A stretch of DNA of 6,812 nt from NCBI GenBank assembly GCA_020433835.1, contig JAGRBY010000391.1, positions 1 to 6,812 of the forward strand, in the 5' to 3' direction. The stretch is from Anaerolineae bacterium. Its GTDB lineage: Bacteria; Chloroflexota; Anaerolineae; 4572-78; J111. A model generated the notes under the pieces. It was not told the DNA's origin. It saw only the letters and a list, made by a program, of their open reading frames with translations, and did not search any database. A program made the position numbers and the translations under genes. The first letter of the stretch is position 1. The number at the start of each line of letters is the position of its first letter. Positions 1 through 5,420 of this stretch are shown here, piece by piece.

Positions 1-204
1 AATATCTAACGGCGTACCATCTTTGACGGTTTTTAACAGCGATTTGTAGACGTGCTTGGGCAATCGTTCTTTCATGACCGGCAGGCTAAATACGTGCGCA
101 CCGAAAAGATCGCCGGTCGGCTCTTCGGTGTAGTTGATTGGGGCCGGCAATTTGTAGGTTATGGTTTGTGCAATTGCTTGCAACCGGGCTACTTTACCAC
201 TCAT
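1..204 (-). CDS. glnN: Type III glutamine synthetase, N-terminal part (gene continues past left edge)
   Basis: Reading the minus strand from the ATG at 204-202 gives 68 uninterrupted codons to the window edge, beginning MSGKVARLQAIAQ. Residues about 35-66 contain FGAHVF, then VMKERLPKHVYKSLLKT, then GTPLD. This is the N-terminal signature of GSIII enzymes, which in cyanobacterial and Bacteroides GlnN reads roughly as an F-G-x-x-V-F, a Met, LPK, a Tyr/Phe-Lys and a G-x-x-LD. GSIII is a cytosolic dodecamer of about 700-730 residues that makes glutamine from glutamate, ammonium and ATP. Only about a tenth is present, so the catalytic residues lie outside the window. The start is fixed by a strong AGGAGG Shine-Dalgarno at 215-220, 10 nt upstream. 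The gene is divergent from maeB across a 1-kb spacer that holds candidate leader elements. The family call rests on this short stretch only; the alternative is another protein sharing the GSIII N-terminal domain. Confidence 0.85.
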   Translation of the reverse strand, partial: MSGKVARLQAIAQTITYKLPAPINYTEEPTGDLFGAHVFSLPVMKERLPKHVYKSLLKTVKDGTPLDI

Positions 205-214
205 CTTAAATATT

Positions 215-220
215 CCTCCT
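215..220 (-). promoter_or_regulatory. Shine-Dalgarno of glnN
   Basis: The minus strand reads AGGAGG followed by 10 nt (AATATTTAAG) and ATG. This is the only strong ribosome binding site on this side of the spacer and it decides the glnN start. Confidence 0.85.
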
Positions 221-255
221 AAGATTGATTGAATAATTTGATGCTTACAGGTACA

Positions 256-359
256 TCTGTGTCTTTGTGGTGAGAAGTAGGAAATAGGAGTAAGAAGTAA
301 AAAACCTTCTATTTATTGCTTACTTCTACGCTCTAATTCTCAGTGACGCGAAACACAGA
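256..359. repeat. Imperfect ~104-bp palindrome built from heptamer-like units
   Basis: The ends TCTGTGT (256-262) and ACACAGA (353-359) are exact inverted copies, followed inwards by TGAGAA at 271-276 and its complement TTCTCA at 337-342. The centre has AGAAGTAA (293-300) facing TTACTTCT (320-327). The left arm from 272 reads as successive 7-mers GAGAAGT, AGGAAAT, AGGAGTA, AGAAGTA. It lies 52 bp upstream of the glnN start, in what should be its leader or promoter region. It resembles a small non-coding palindromic (REP or MITE-like) unit, but no target duplication or transposase is visible. There is no U-tract next to the central hairpin that would make it a clear terminator. Confidence 0.5.
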
Positions 360-445
360 ACGAACTAAAGTTACAGTGATTGTCGATGTTCTGCCTTCCT
401 GCCCATTCATAGATTCCAACCGTTTTTTTAACGGACTGGGCAATA

Positions 446-454
446 TGGTATAAT
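446..454 (+). promoter_or_regulatory. Extended -10 promoter (TGGTATAAT) of the orphan plus-strand RNA
   Basis: A perfect TATAAT at 449-454 is preceded by TGG (446-448), the TGn extended -10 element, which can work without a good -35. The -35 region is only a T-run (423-429). The expected start is near G461, exactly where a paired RNA structure begins. Confidence 0.6.
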
Positions 455-460
455 TAAAAA

Positions 461-575
461 GGCAGGACGATAAATGGGACGTGCCTTTTGGTCTTGACGG
501 GCCAAGGCTAGTCCCTGTTCTGTTCACGTTAAGGAGACATCATTACCCGTGGTGTCTCCTTATTTATTTATGTTT
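461..575 (+). ncRNA. Candidate structured small RNA, ~115 nt, family not recognised
   Basis: The predicted transcript folds into one long interrupted hairpin. CAGGAC 463-468 pairs with GTTCTG 517-522, GGGAC 476-480 with GTCCC 511-515, GCC 483-485 with GGC 506-508, and TTGGTC 488-493 with GGCCAA 500-505. The apical loop is TTGACG (494-499). Internal loops are asymmetric: GATAAAT opposite T, GT opposite TA, and a TT bulge. An intrinsic terminator follows at 531-575. No gene lies on the same strand before maeB, 630 bp away, so it is either a free-standing sRNA or a riboswitch-like leader that has lost its gene. I compared it from memory with SRP RNA, 6S, guanidine, ZTP, fluoride, preQ1, c-di-GMP and glutamine RNAs and found no matching consensus. 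The RNA call is inferred from promoter, fold and terminator lying in register. Confidence 0.5.
531..575 (+). terminator. Intrinsic terminator of the plus-strand RNA
   Basis: AAGGAGACATCA (531-542) pairs with TGGTGTCTCCTT (550-561), a 12-bp stem with a single T-G wobble and a 7-nt loop TTACCCG. It is followed by the T-rich tract TATTTATTTATGTTTTT. The opposite strand has no T-run after the stem, so the orientation is plus. Confidence 0.8.
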
Positions 576-620
576 TTGTAAAACAAACTTAAGTTTGTCT
601 ACCGTATTTATATATTCCCA

Positions 621-676
621 CAAACAAAAAATGCTCTCAAATGCGTAAGGAAAAAGTAACGCGCATTCGAGAGCAT
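621..676 (-). terminator. Strong minus-strand intrinsic terminator
   Basis: On the minus strand, the 15-nt arm at 676-662 pairs completely with the arm at 645-631, counting one G-U pair. The 16-nt loop is at 646-661. TTTTTTTGTTTG follows directly (the last two stem-side Ts plus the A-run on the plus strand just below 631). Stem length and U-tract leave little doubt about function. The only promoter seen upstream on this strand is the one at 847-875, so this would be its second, distal terminator, facing glnN. Confidence 0.75.
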
Positions 677-774
677 CTCGGCTCTAAATCTATTTCGTTT
701 TTAGTAGGTGATAGGGGCTACAGGCTTATGTAGCTATTCCAAACGTTCTCTCCATCCTATCCCTTAACACACAC

Positions 775-840
775 AAAAAAAACCCCCGATAGCAACCACA
801 ATTCACAAATTGCGGCTCGTCATCGAGGGGCGCATGAATT
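775..840 (-). ncRNA. Candidate ~66-nt minus-strand RNA ending in an intrinsic terminator
   Basis: From the predicted start at 840 the RNA folds into one stem. CCCC-T-CGAT (830-822, one bulged T) pairs with ATCGGGG (790-784). Inside it a perfect 8-bp hairpin forms, CCGCAATT (815-808) with AATTGTGG (803-796, one G-U), with loop TGTG. Eight Ts (782-775) follow the outer stem, so termination should be efficient. It may be a free sRNA or an attenuated leader whose read-through product continues toward the second terminator and then glnN. A 10-codon frame (start codon 835-833, MRPSMTSRNL then TGA) lies in it without a ribosome site. It does not match an RNA family I recognise. Confidence 0.5.
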
Positions 841-846
841 GAGCGG

Positions 847-875
847 AGTATAGCACGCGGCGATAGTTTTGTCAA
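847..875 (-). promoter_or_regulatory. Near-consensus sigma70 promoter, minus strand
   Basis: The minus strand carries a perfect TTGACA (875-870), a 17-bp spacer and TATACT (852-847, five of six consensus bases). The start is expected at about 840. This is the best promoter in the window and it points toward glnN. The only thing directly behind it is the short structured RNA. Confidence 0.8.
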
Positions 876-900
876 TACAGGCTCGCAACGTAAGAAATTG

Positions 901-967
901 GGTAATGAGTAACTGGTAATTGGAGACTGGAGATTGAACAATCTCCAACCTCCAGTCTCTAATCTCT
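901..967. repeat. Heptamer-repeat hairpin
   Basis: From 901 the sequence reads as 7-mers GGTAATG, AGTAACT, GGTAATT, GGAGACT, GGAGATT. After GAACA it reads as reverse-strand 7-mers ATCTCCA, ACCTCCA, GTCTCTA, ATCTCTC. The centre GGAGATTG (929-936) and CAATCTCC (939-946) is a perfect inverted pair, and pairing continues imperfectly outward. There is no U-tract, so this is a repeat element rather than a clear terminator. Confidence 0.7.
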
Positions 968-976
968 CAAACCGAA

Positions 977-1021
977 AAGTTAATCGTGGACAGCTTCTTA
1001 GGAATGAGACTTCATTAACTT
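977..1021. promoter_or_regulatory. AT-rich inverted repeat upstream of the maeB promoter
   Basis: AAGTTAAT (977-984) and ATTAACTT (1014-1021) are perfect 8-bp inverted copies 29 bp apart, ending 19 bp before the -35 box of maeB. A second pair, GACAG near 988-992 and CTGTC near 1029-1033, is interleaved with it. Placement suits a paired operator for a regulator of maeB, but no known binding-site consensus is matched. Confidence 0.3.
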
Positions 1022-1040
1022 ACCCAATTCTGTCGACTAT

Positions 1041-1069
1041 TTGACAATGGTTCTCTTTCTGCTTAGACT
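1041..1069 (+). promoter_or_regulatory. maeB promoter
   Basis: A perfect TTGACA (1041-1046), a 17-bp spacer and TAGACT (1064-1069, four of six matches) predict a start near 1076. This leaves a 5' UTR of about 129 nt in front of maeB. In that UTR CGTCAG (1092-1097) can pair with CTGACG (1156-1161). Confidence 0.65.
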
Positions 1070-1190
1070 GCATTAAGATTACTCCATTTATCGTCAGATC
1101 TGATCATCACCATGGCACATCCCGCACGCTCGGTGTTACCCCTAATTCTTTCCCGCTGACGGCTTGAAAATTCAATATGTGTTCTATCAT

Positions 1191-1196
1191 AAGGAG
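1191..1196 (+). promoter_or_regulatory. Shine-Dalgarno of maeB
   Basis: AAGGAG lies 8 nt before the ATG at 1205, fixing the start. The overlapping ATG at 1164 opens a different, shadow frame. Confidence 0.85.
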
Positions 1197-1204
1197 AGAG
1201 TAGG

Positions 1205-3451
1205 ATGGATATTTCTAAAAGTGATGCTTTGCGTTATCATGAAGAAGGACGCCCCGGTAAAATTGAGGTTATCCCCACCAAACCCACCAGCAGCCAGCTT
1301 GATCTATCGCTGGCCTATTCTCCGGGCGTGGCCGTGCCCGTGCTGGAGATTGCCAAAGATCCCAACGCTGCTTATCGCTATACCGCTAAAAGTAATTTGG
1401 TAGCCGTCATTTCCAATGGAACGGCTATTTTAGGTCTGGGCGACCGCGGACCGCTGGCCAGCAAGCCGGTGATGGAAGGCAAGGGAGTTCTGTTCAAGCG
1501 CTTTGCCGATATCGATGTGTTTGATATCGAAGTTGATGTTACGGACCCCGAAGAGTTTATTAATGTCGTTAAGGCTATTGCGCCGACGTTCGGCGGCATC
1601 AACCTGGAAGACATCAAAGCGCCCGGCTGTTTTGTTATCGAAGACCGGTTGAAAGAGATGCTCGATATTCCTGTGTTTCACGATGATCAGCACGGGACGG
1701 CCATCATTGCTACCGCCGGGTTGATTAATGCGCTGGAGGTCGTCGGCAAGGATATCGCCGAAGTTAAGATTGTGGTCAACGGAGCAGGTGCATCGGCCAT
1801 GTCGTGCGCCCGTCTTTTTGTGCTGGCCGGAGCGCGGCGGGAAAACGTGACGATGGTCGACTCGCGCGGCGTGATTTACGCCGGCCGTACCGAGGGCATG
1901 AACGAGTACAAAGCCTACTTCGCCCAAGAAACCGCAGACCGCACCCTGACCGATGCACTCAACGGGGCCGATGTGATGGTTGGTCTTTCGGTGGCCGACT
2001 CGGTTACGCAGGATATGATCCGCGGTATGAACGACCGGCCTCTCATCTTTGCCATGGCCAATCCCGATCCGGAAATTAAGTATGAACTGGCCCGAGAGGC
2101 GCGGCCCGATGCCATCATCGCTACCGGGCGCAGCGATTACCCCAATCAGGTCAACAACGTACTGGGCTTCCCCTTCATCTTCCGGGGAGCGCTTGATGTG
2201 CAGGCCCGGCAGATTAACGACGAAGCCAAATTAGCCGCCGTCTATGCCCTGGCTAAACTGGCCCACGAAGATGTCCCCGATTCAGTCTTGAAGGCATATA
2301 ACCTCACCTCGCTGAAATTTGGGCCGGAATATATTATTCCGAAGCCGTTCGATCCGCGCGTGCTGCTGTGGGTTGCTCCGGCGGTAGCGGAAGCCGCTAT
2401 GAAAAGCGGTGTGGCTCGCCGTCACATCGACATCGACGCTTATAAGGAGCAGCTAGAAGCCAGTTTAGGACGCGGCTGGCAGTTGATGCGACACATCATC
2501 AACAAGGCGCGTCATAATCCCAAGCGGGTTGTTTTCGGCGAAGGTGAAGAGACCAGAATTATTCGCGCCGCTTCCATTATTAAGGAAGAGGGAATTGGCT
2601 ATCCTGTTCTATTAGGTCGACCGGAGATTATTCGCAAAAGAATTGATGAGCTTGGTCTCAAATTTGAACCGGAGATTATCGAACCGCGCGCCAGCGAAAA
2701 TTTTGAGCGTTACAGCCAAGCCCTCTTTCAATTGCGAGGCCGTAAAGGCATGACCCTGGTTGCCGCCCGCAACCACATGAATTTACGCCGTTACTTTGGC
2801 CCGATGATGGTGCAACTGGGTGATGCCGATGCCTATATTTCCGGCTTGGTGCTCAACTATTTGGGCGGGCTTGTCCCGGCGATTGAGGTCATTGGCACCG
2901 CGCCCGATGTTCGGAAAGTGGCCGGGATGTATATTATTATTGTGCGTGACCAGGTTTACTTCTTTGTTGATGCCACCGTCAATGTCGACCCCACTGCGGA
3001 GGAGCTGGCCGATATCGCGCTACTGGCCGCCAAGCAGGTGCGTCGTTTCGATATGGAGCCTCGCGTTGCCATGCTTAGCTTTTCGAATTTTGGCAGTAAC
3101 CGCCATCCATTTGCTGAAAAAGTTCGGCAGGCGGTCGATATCTTGCATGCTCGCAATCCCGATTTACAGGTCGATGGCGAGATGAGAGCCGATACGGCGG
3201 TAATGGCCAGTATGGTCGATAAGCTCTATCCCTTCAGCCAGGTACGGGACGCCAACGTTCTGGTTTTTCCCAATCTGGAAGCGGCCAACATTGCCTATAA
3301 ATTAATGCAGCGCCTTGGCGGAGCGGAGTCGATTGGCCCGCTGCTGCTCGGTATGAATAAAGCCGTTCACATCTTGCAGGGGCGCGAAGAAGAAGTGCGT
3401 GATATTGTCAATATGGCGGCTATGGCCGTTATTGATGCCCAGGAGTTGTAG
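1205..3451 (+). CDS. maeB: NAD(P)-dependent malic enzyme with C-terminal phosphotransacetylase-like domain (MaeB type)
   Basis: A complete 748-aa cytosolic enzyme, close to the usual ~760 aa of MaeB, that oxidatively decarboxylates malate to pyruvate with NAD(P)H. Residues 1-~425 are the malic enzyme domain. LAYSPGVAVP holds the catalytic Tyr38, the likely catalytic lysine is K93 in VMEGKGVLFKRFAD, NLEDIKAPGCF gives metal ligands E135/D136, and FHDDQHGTA supplies D160/D161. VVNGAGASA (191-197) is the dinucleotide-binding loop, and ANPDPE is at 285-290. Residues ~428-748 are a phosphate acetyl/butyryltransferase-like domain, with FGEGEE (444-449), VDATVNVDPTAEELADIA (588-605), LSFSNFGS (624-631) and VDGEMRAD (656-663). 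In place of the active-site Ser-Arg of true Pta (NKPVNDLSRG) this protein has NKAVHILQG (718-726), as in other MaeB proteins where the domain is regarded as acetyl-CoA-sensing rather than catalytic. The start is set by AAGGAG at 1191-1196, 8 nt upstream. The coenzyme preference cannot be read with certainty. Confidence 0.96.
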   Translation: MDISKSDALRYHEEGRPGKIEVIPTKPTSSQLDLSLAYSPGVAVPVLEIAKDPNAAYRYTAKSNLVAVISNGTAILGLGDRGPLASKPVMEGKGVLFKRFADIDVFDIEVDVTDPEEFINVVKAIAPTFGGINLEDIKAPGCFVIEDRLKEMLDIPVFHDDQHGTAIIATAGLINALEVVGKDIAEVKIVVNGAGASAMSCARLFVLAGARRENVTMVDSRGVIYAGRTEGMNEYKAYFAQETADRTLTDALNGADVMVGLSVADSVTQDMIRGMNDRPLIFAMANPDPEIKYELAREARPDAIIATGRSDYPNQVNNVLGFPFIFRGALDVQARQINDEAKLAAVYALAKLAHEDVPDSVLKAYNLTSLKFGPEYIIPKPFDPRVLLWVAPAVAEAAMKSGVARRHIDIDAYKEQLEASLGRGWQLMRHIINKARHNPKRVVFGEGEETRIIRAASIIKEEGIGYPVLLGRPEIIRKRIDELGLKFEPEIIEPRASENFERYSQALFQLRGRKGMTLVAARNHMNLRRYFGPMMVQLGDADAYISGLVLNYLGGLVPAIEVIGTAPDVRKVAGMYIIIVRDQVYFFVDATVNVDPTAEELADIALLAAKQVRRFDMEPRVAMLSFSNFGSNRHPFAEKVRQAVDILHARNPDLQVDGEMRADTAVMASMVDKLYPFSQVRDANVLVFPNLEAANIAYKLMQRLGGAESIGPLLLGMNKAVHILQGREEEVRDIVNMAAMAVIDAQEL

Positions 3452-3488
3452 ATATCCGGTAACTGAGCACAAACGAACATTGTGACAA

Positions 3489-3527
3489 GGAGATAGGGAG
3501 ATTATGAAGCAACATTTCCCTATCTCC
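3489..3527. terminator. Hairpin between convergent maeB and membrane-protein gene
   Basis: GGAGATAGGGA (3489-3499) and TCCCTATCTCC (3517-3527) are perfect inverted copies. Three more pairs (3500-3502 with 3514-3516, one G-U) make a 14-bp stem with an 11-nt loop. It sits midway between two converging stop codons (3449-3451 and 3549-3551), so it is placed to end both transcripts. No T-run touches either side, so it is not a textbook intrinsic terminator. The arms are built from the same GGAGATT/GGAGATA heptamer found in the other spacers. Confidence 0.55.
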
Positions 3528-3548
3528 AGGGTGTATTCAGCTTGTCTT

Positions 3549-5348
3549 TTAGATGGTTTTTTTACGCTTGGACTGCATCGTGCTCCAAAAATAAAGGGCT
3601 AAACCGATGGCTATCGCTAAAATGGATATAATCAGGCCAATGGTGCGTGGCGGGGTGCTGCCCATGCGCAGCTCTACAACCTGGTCTCCGGCGGGCAGAT
3701 CGACAGTGACTAAAGCGTATGGCGGTTGGGCGCGATAATCGATGGGTTGGCCGTCACGGGTAACGCCCCAGCCGGGGTAATCATACGTGTAAAATTGCAG
3801 CGTGACCGGTTCGGCGGCAACTACCCGCACCCGATCCGATGCGCCGCCGTGGTGCAGTATTTCGACCGTACCCTGACCGGCGATAATACCGGCCGTGGTC
3901 AACGGTTCGTTGTTCAGGTATTGCGCCTCCATCGGGCTGGTCTGCGGCTGTTCCTCCGTGGCGGCGACCATCCCCACCCGATCAACTATCGAGCCGCGAT
4001 CCCAGTTGATGACGGCCAGCGGTGTCTCCGACCAGGCCGGAATTTCGGTGTATTGAGGCGTTGTGTAGGCAAATGAGCCTAAAACAATAATCAAAACCAA
4101 TAGCAGTATCGCTGAATGATGCAGGCTAAAAAATAAGTCGTCATCTAGCTGACTGCTAACTGCTGACTGCTGATTGCTAACTGCTAACCGCTGACCGCTA
4201 ACCGCTTCCAAGGCCGGAATGAGCGAACCGACAACTACGGAGAGTGTAAAAGCCGTCACGGCTAAAAGTCGCCACGGGAATTGAACCAGGGCGGCAATCG
4301 GCAAGATTTGCCATAGTGGCGCGGCCAGCGGCGACATCAACAGAACTACCACGCCACTGGCGGTCATAAAAAAGAGCGCCGTGTTACGATGCGCATAAGG
4401 GCGATAGAGGCTCAACACGATGGCAAATATGGCCAACCCCACGATGACAATCCCTAATTGAAAAGAAAAATCATCGCGCGGGCCGGGGCCGGCATACCCA
4501 TAACCCCAGCCTTCTTCAAATAGTTGCGAAAAATAAACAAAGTGCTGTAAGTAGCTGTAGCTGCCGCTGGTCCACTGTTCAACCTTGACATAGTTCGTTT
4601 CGGCGATGACCGGCAGTAGATAAATCGCGGCAAAGGCCACGCCCAGAATACCGGCTCCGGCGGCTGATAGGGCATGGATGGTCCAACTTTTGAGGTTAAG
4701 TTGGGCCTTGGCCGTGATTAAATAGAGGATGTAGATCATCAAAAACGGGCTAAAGGTAAAAAACGCGGTGTGATGCGTTAACGGCAAGATACCGTAGGCC
4801 AATCCGGCCAGCGCTACGCGGCGCGGTGACGGTTTGGCGATCAGTTCGGTGAAGGCCATAAAGATCAGCGGAATAATTGCCAGGGCCACATACTCGGCAT
4901 AGGCGCTGCGGACAAAGATTTCAACCAGGTGGAAAGGCACGACCATATAGGCGACACCCGCCACCAACCCGGCCGTCGAGCCGTACAGCCGCCGCACAAA
5001 GATGTACATTCCCAGCCCCGCGCCGATTGTCGCCAGCACGTACATCGTTTTGATGGCTGTGGTCATGCTCAGTCCGGCCAAATGTAACAGTTCAGCCGCA
5101 TAAAAGGCCAGCGGCGCGTACATATTAAATAAGGGGTAACCGTAGCCAAAGGAAAAATCGGGTGTCCAGCGCGGCCACCAGAAGCCATCGCGAAAGGTTT
5201 GGTCGAACTCAACCAGAAAGAAAACGCTGTGCTTGGCGTCGTGGGCCTCGAAGAAGTACGCCGGTGTTAGGAGCGGTCCCCAGGCAAAAATGGAGAACGC
5301 CAGGATGAGCCAGATGTTTGGATCGATTTTGGTTAGAACTTTTTTCAT
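3549..5348 (-). CDS. Large multi-pass membrane protein, 6-pyruvoyl-tetrahydropterin synthase-related (PF10131-like), GT-C-type architecture
   Basis: A complete 599-aa protein with roughly 11-13 hydrophobic segments, including 12-32, 100-118, 124-142, 150-170, 178-212, 224-247, 297-314, 322-340, 344-378, 411-428 and 569-588. After the first segment comes a loop with EAHDAKH (34-40), WWPRW (57-61) and FGYGYPLFNMYAPL. This acidic, PRW and GYGYPLF pattern is typical of PF10131 proteins and of the first outer loop of GT-C glycosyltransferases. QFPWRLL is at 356-362. A non-membrane domain (about 430-565) with YPGW (524-527) and LPAG (551-554) ends in a last membrane segment and a basic tail. The pterin name is historical; the substrate is unknown, and envelope polysaccharide work is an inference. 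I chose ATG 5348 because the frame upstream to a TTG at 5399 is encoded by repeat DNA; no good Shine-Dalgarno precedes either start. Residues 381-400 are encoded by a heptanucleotide tract. It lies immediately downstream of its paralogue, probably co-transcribed. Confidence 0.85.
   Translation of the reverse strand: MKKVLTKIDPNIWLILAFSIFAWGPLLTPAYFFEAHDAKHSVFFLVEFDQTFRDGFWWPRWTPDFSFGYGYPLFNMYAPLAFYAAELLHLAGLSMTTAIKTMYVLATIGAGLGMYIFVRRLYGSTAGLVAGVAYMVVPFHLVEIFVRSAYAEYVALAIIPLIFMAFTELIAKPSPRRVALAGLAYGILPLTHHTAFFTFSPFLMIYILYLITAKAQLNLKSWTIHALSAAGAGILGVAFAAIYLLPVIAETNYVKVEQWTSGSYSYLQHFVYFSQLFEEGWGYGYAGPGPRDDFSFQLGIVIVGLAIFAIVLSLYRPYAHRNTALFFMTASGVVVLLMSPLAAPLWQILPIAALVQFPWRLLAVTAFTLSVVVGSLIPALEAVSGQRLAVSNQQSAVSSQLDDDLFFSLHHSAILLLVLIIVLGSFAYTTPQYTEIPAWSETPLAVINWDRGSIVDRVGMVAATEEQPQTSPMEAQYLNNEPLTTAGIIAGQGTVEILHHGGASDRVRVVAAEPVTLQFYTYDYPGWGVTRDGQPIDYRAQPPYALVTVDLPAGDQVVELRMGSTPPRTIGLIISILAIAIGLALYFWSTMQSKRKKTI
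4151..4206 (-). repeat. Heptanucleotide tandem repeat inside the 599-aa gene, 8 units
   Basis: Eight consecutive 7-mers fit RAYYGCT on the plus strand: GACTGCT, AACTGCT, GACTGCT, GATTGCT, AACTGCT, AACCGCT, GACCGCT, AACCGCT. Because three 7-mers equal seven codons, the protein shows a heptapeptide period, AVSGQRL, AVSNQQS, AVSSQLD (residues 382-402). The tract lies in a polar linker between two membrane segments and keeps the frame open. Confidence 0.9.
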
Positions 5349-5358
5349 AGTGAAAATG

Positions 5359-5420
5359 GAGATTGGGAGATAAGGAGATTTCAAAGTCTCATCTCCCAAT
5401 CTCTTAATCTCTTAATCTCC
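5359..5420. repeat. Repeat hairpin at the junction of the two membrane-protein genes
   Basis: GAGATTGGGAGAT (5359-5371) and ATCTCCCAATCTC (5391-5403) are perfect 13-bp inverted copies, with GAGA (5375-5378) and TCTC (5387-5390) pairing inside. The right side continues as an 8-bp direct repeat, AATCTCTT twice then AATCTCC (5398-5420). The stop codon of the upstream gene (5404-5406) lies within it, and its last codons (RRLRD) are repeat-derived. The hairpin could tune expression between the two genes. Confidence 0.75.

Larger units (their letters stand above)
205..1204. other. 1-kb spacer without protein genes, rich in RNA-level signals
   Basis: No open frame here has a plausible start, ribosome site and protein-like composition. 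The spacer holds, in order, an imperfect palindrome (256-359), a plus-strand promoter and hairpin RNA with terminator (446-575), a minus-strand terminator (621-676), a minus-strand short RNA and its promoter (775-875), a heptamer-repeat hairpin (901-967), an AT-rich inverted repeat (977-1021) and the maeB promoter (1041-1069). I could not find a convincing promoter for glnN close to its start. Confidence 0.75.

Noticed and set aside
333..527. 64-codon minus-strand frame
   Set aside because: It runs across the orphan RNA promoter and hairpin and into the palindrome, has no ribosome site, and its composition is not protein-like.
461..575. Identification as SRP RNA, 6S RNA, guanidine, ZTP or glutamine riboswitch
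   Set aside because: The GGTC and GCCAAGG stretches superficially recall SRP RNA, but the GGAAG loop motif is absent. None of the other consensus cores that I can recall is present.
726..941. 71-codon minus-strand frame
   Set aside because: It starts inside the heptamer hairpin and crosses a consensus promoter and an intrinsic terminator, so it is most likely a chance frame.
1164..1403. 79-codon plus-strand frame overlapping the maeB start
   Set aside because: It is out of frame with the strongly supported maeB gene, and the Shine-Dalgarno at 1191-1196 lies inside it rather than before it.
3489..3527. Insertion-sequence terminal repeats
   Set aside because: The arms are only 11 nt apart with no transposase or target duplication. 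It is a hairpin, not IS ends.
5349..5399. 17-residue N-terminal extension of the 599-aa protein from a TTG
   Set aside because: It is encoded by the repeat hairpin, the start is non-ATG without a close Shine-Dalgarno, and the paralogue family usually begins just before the first membrane segment.
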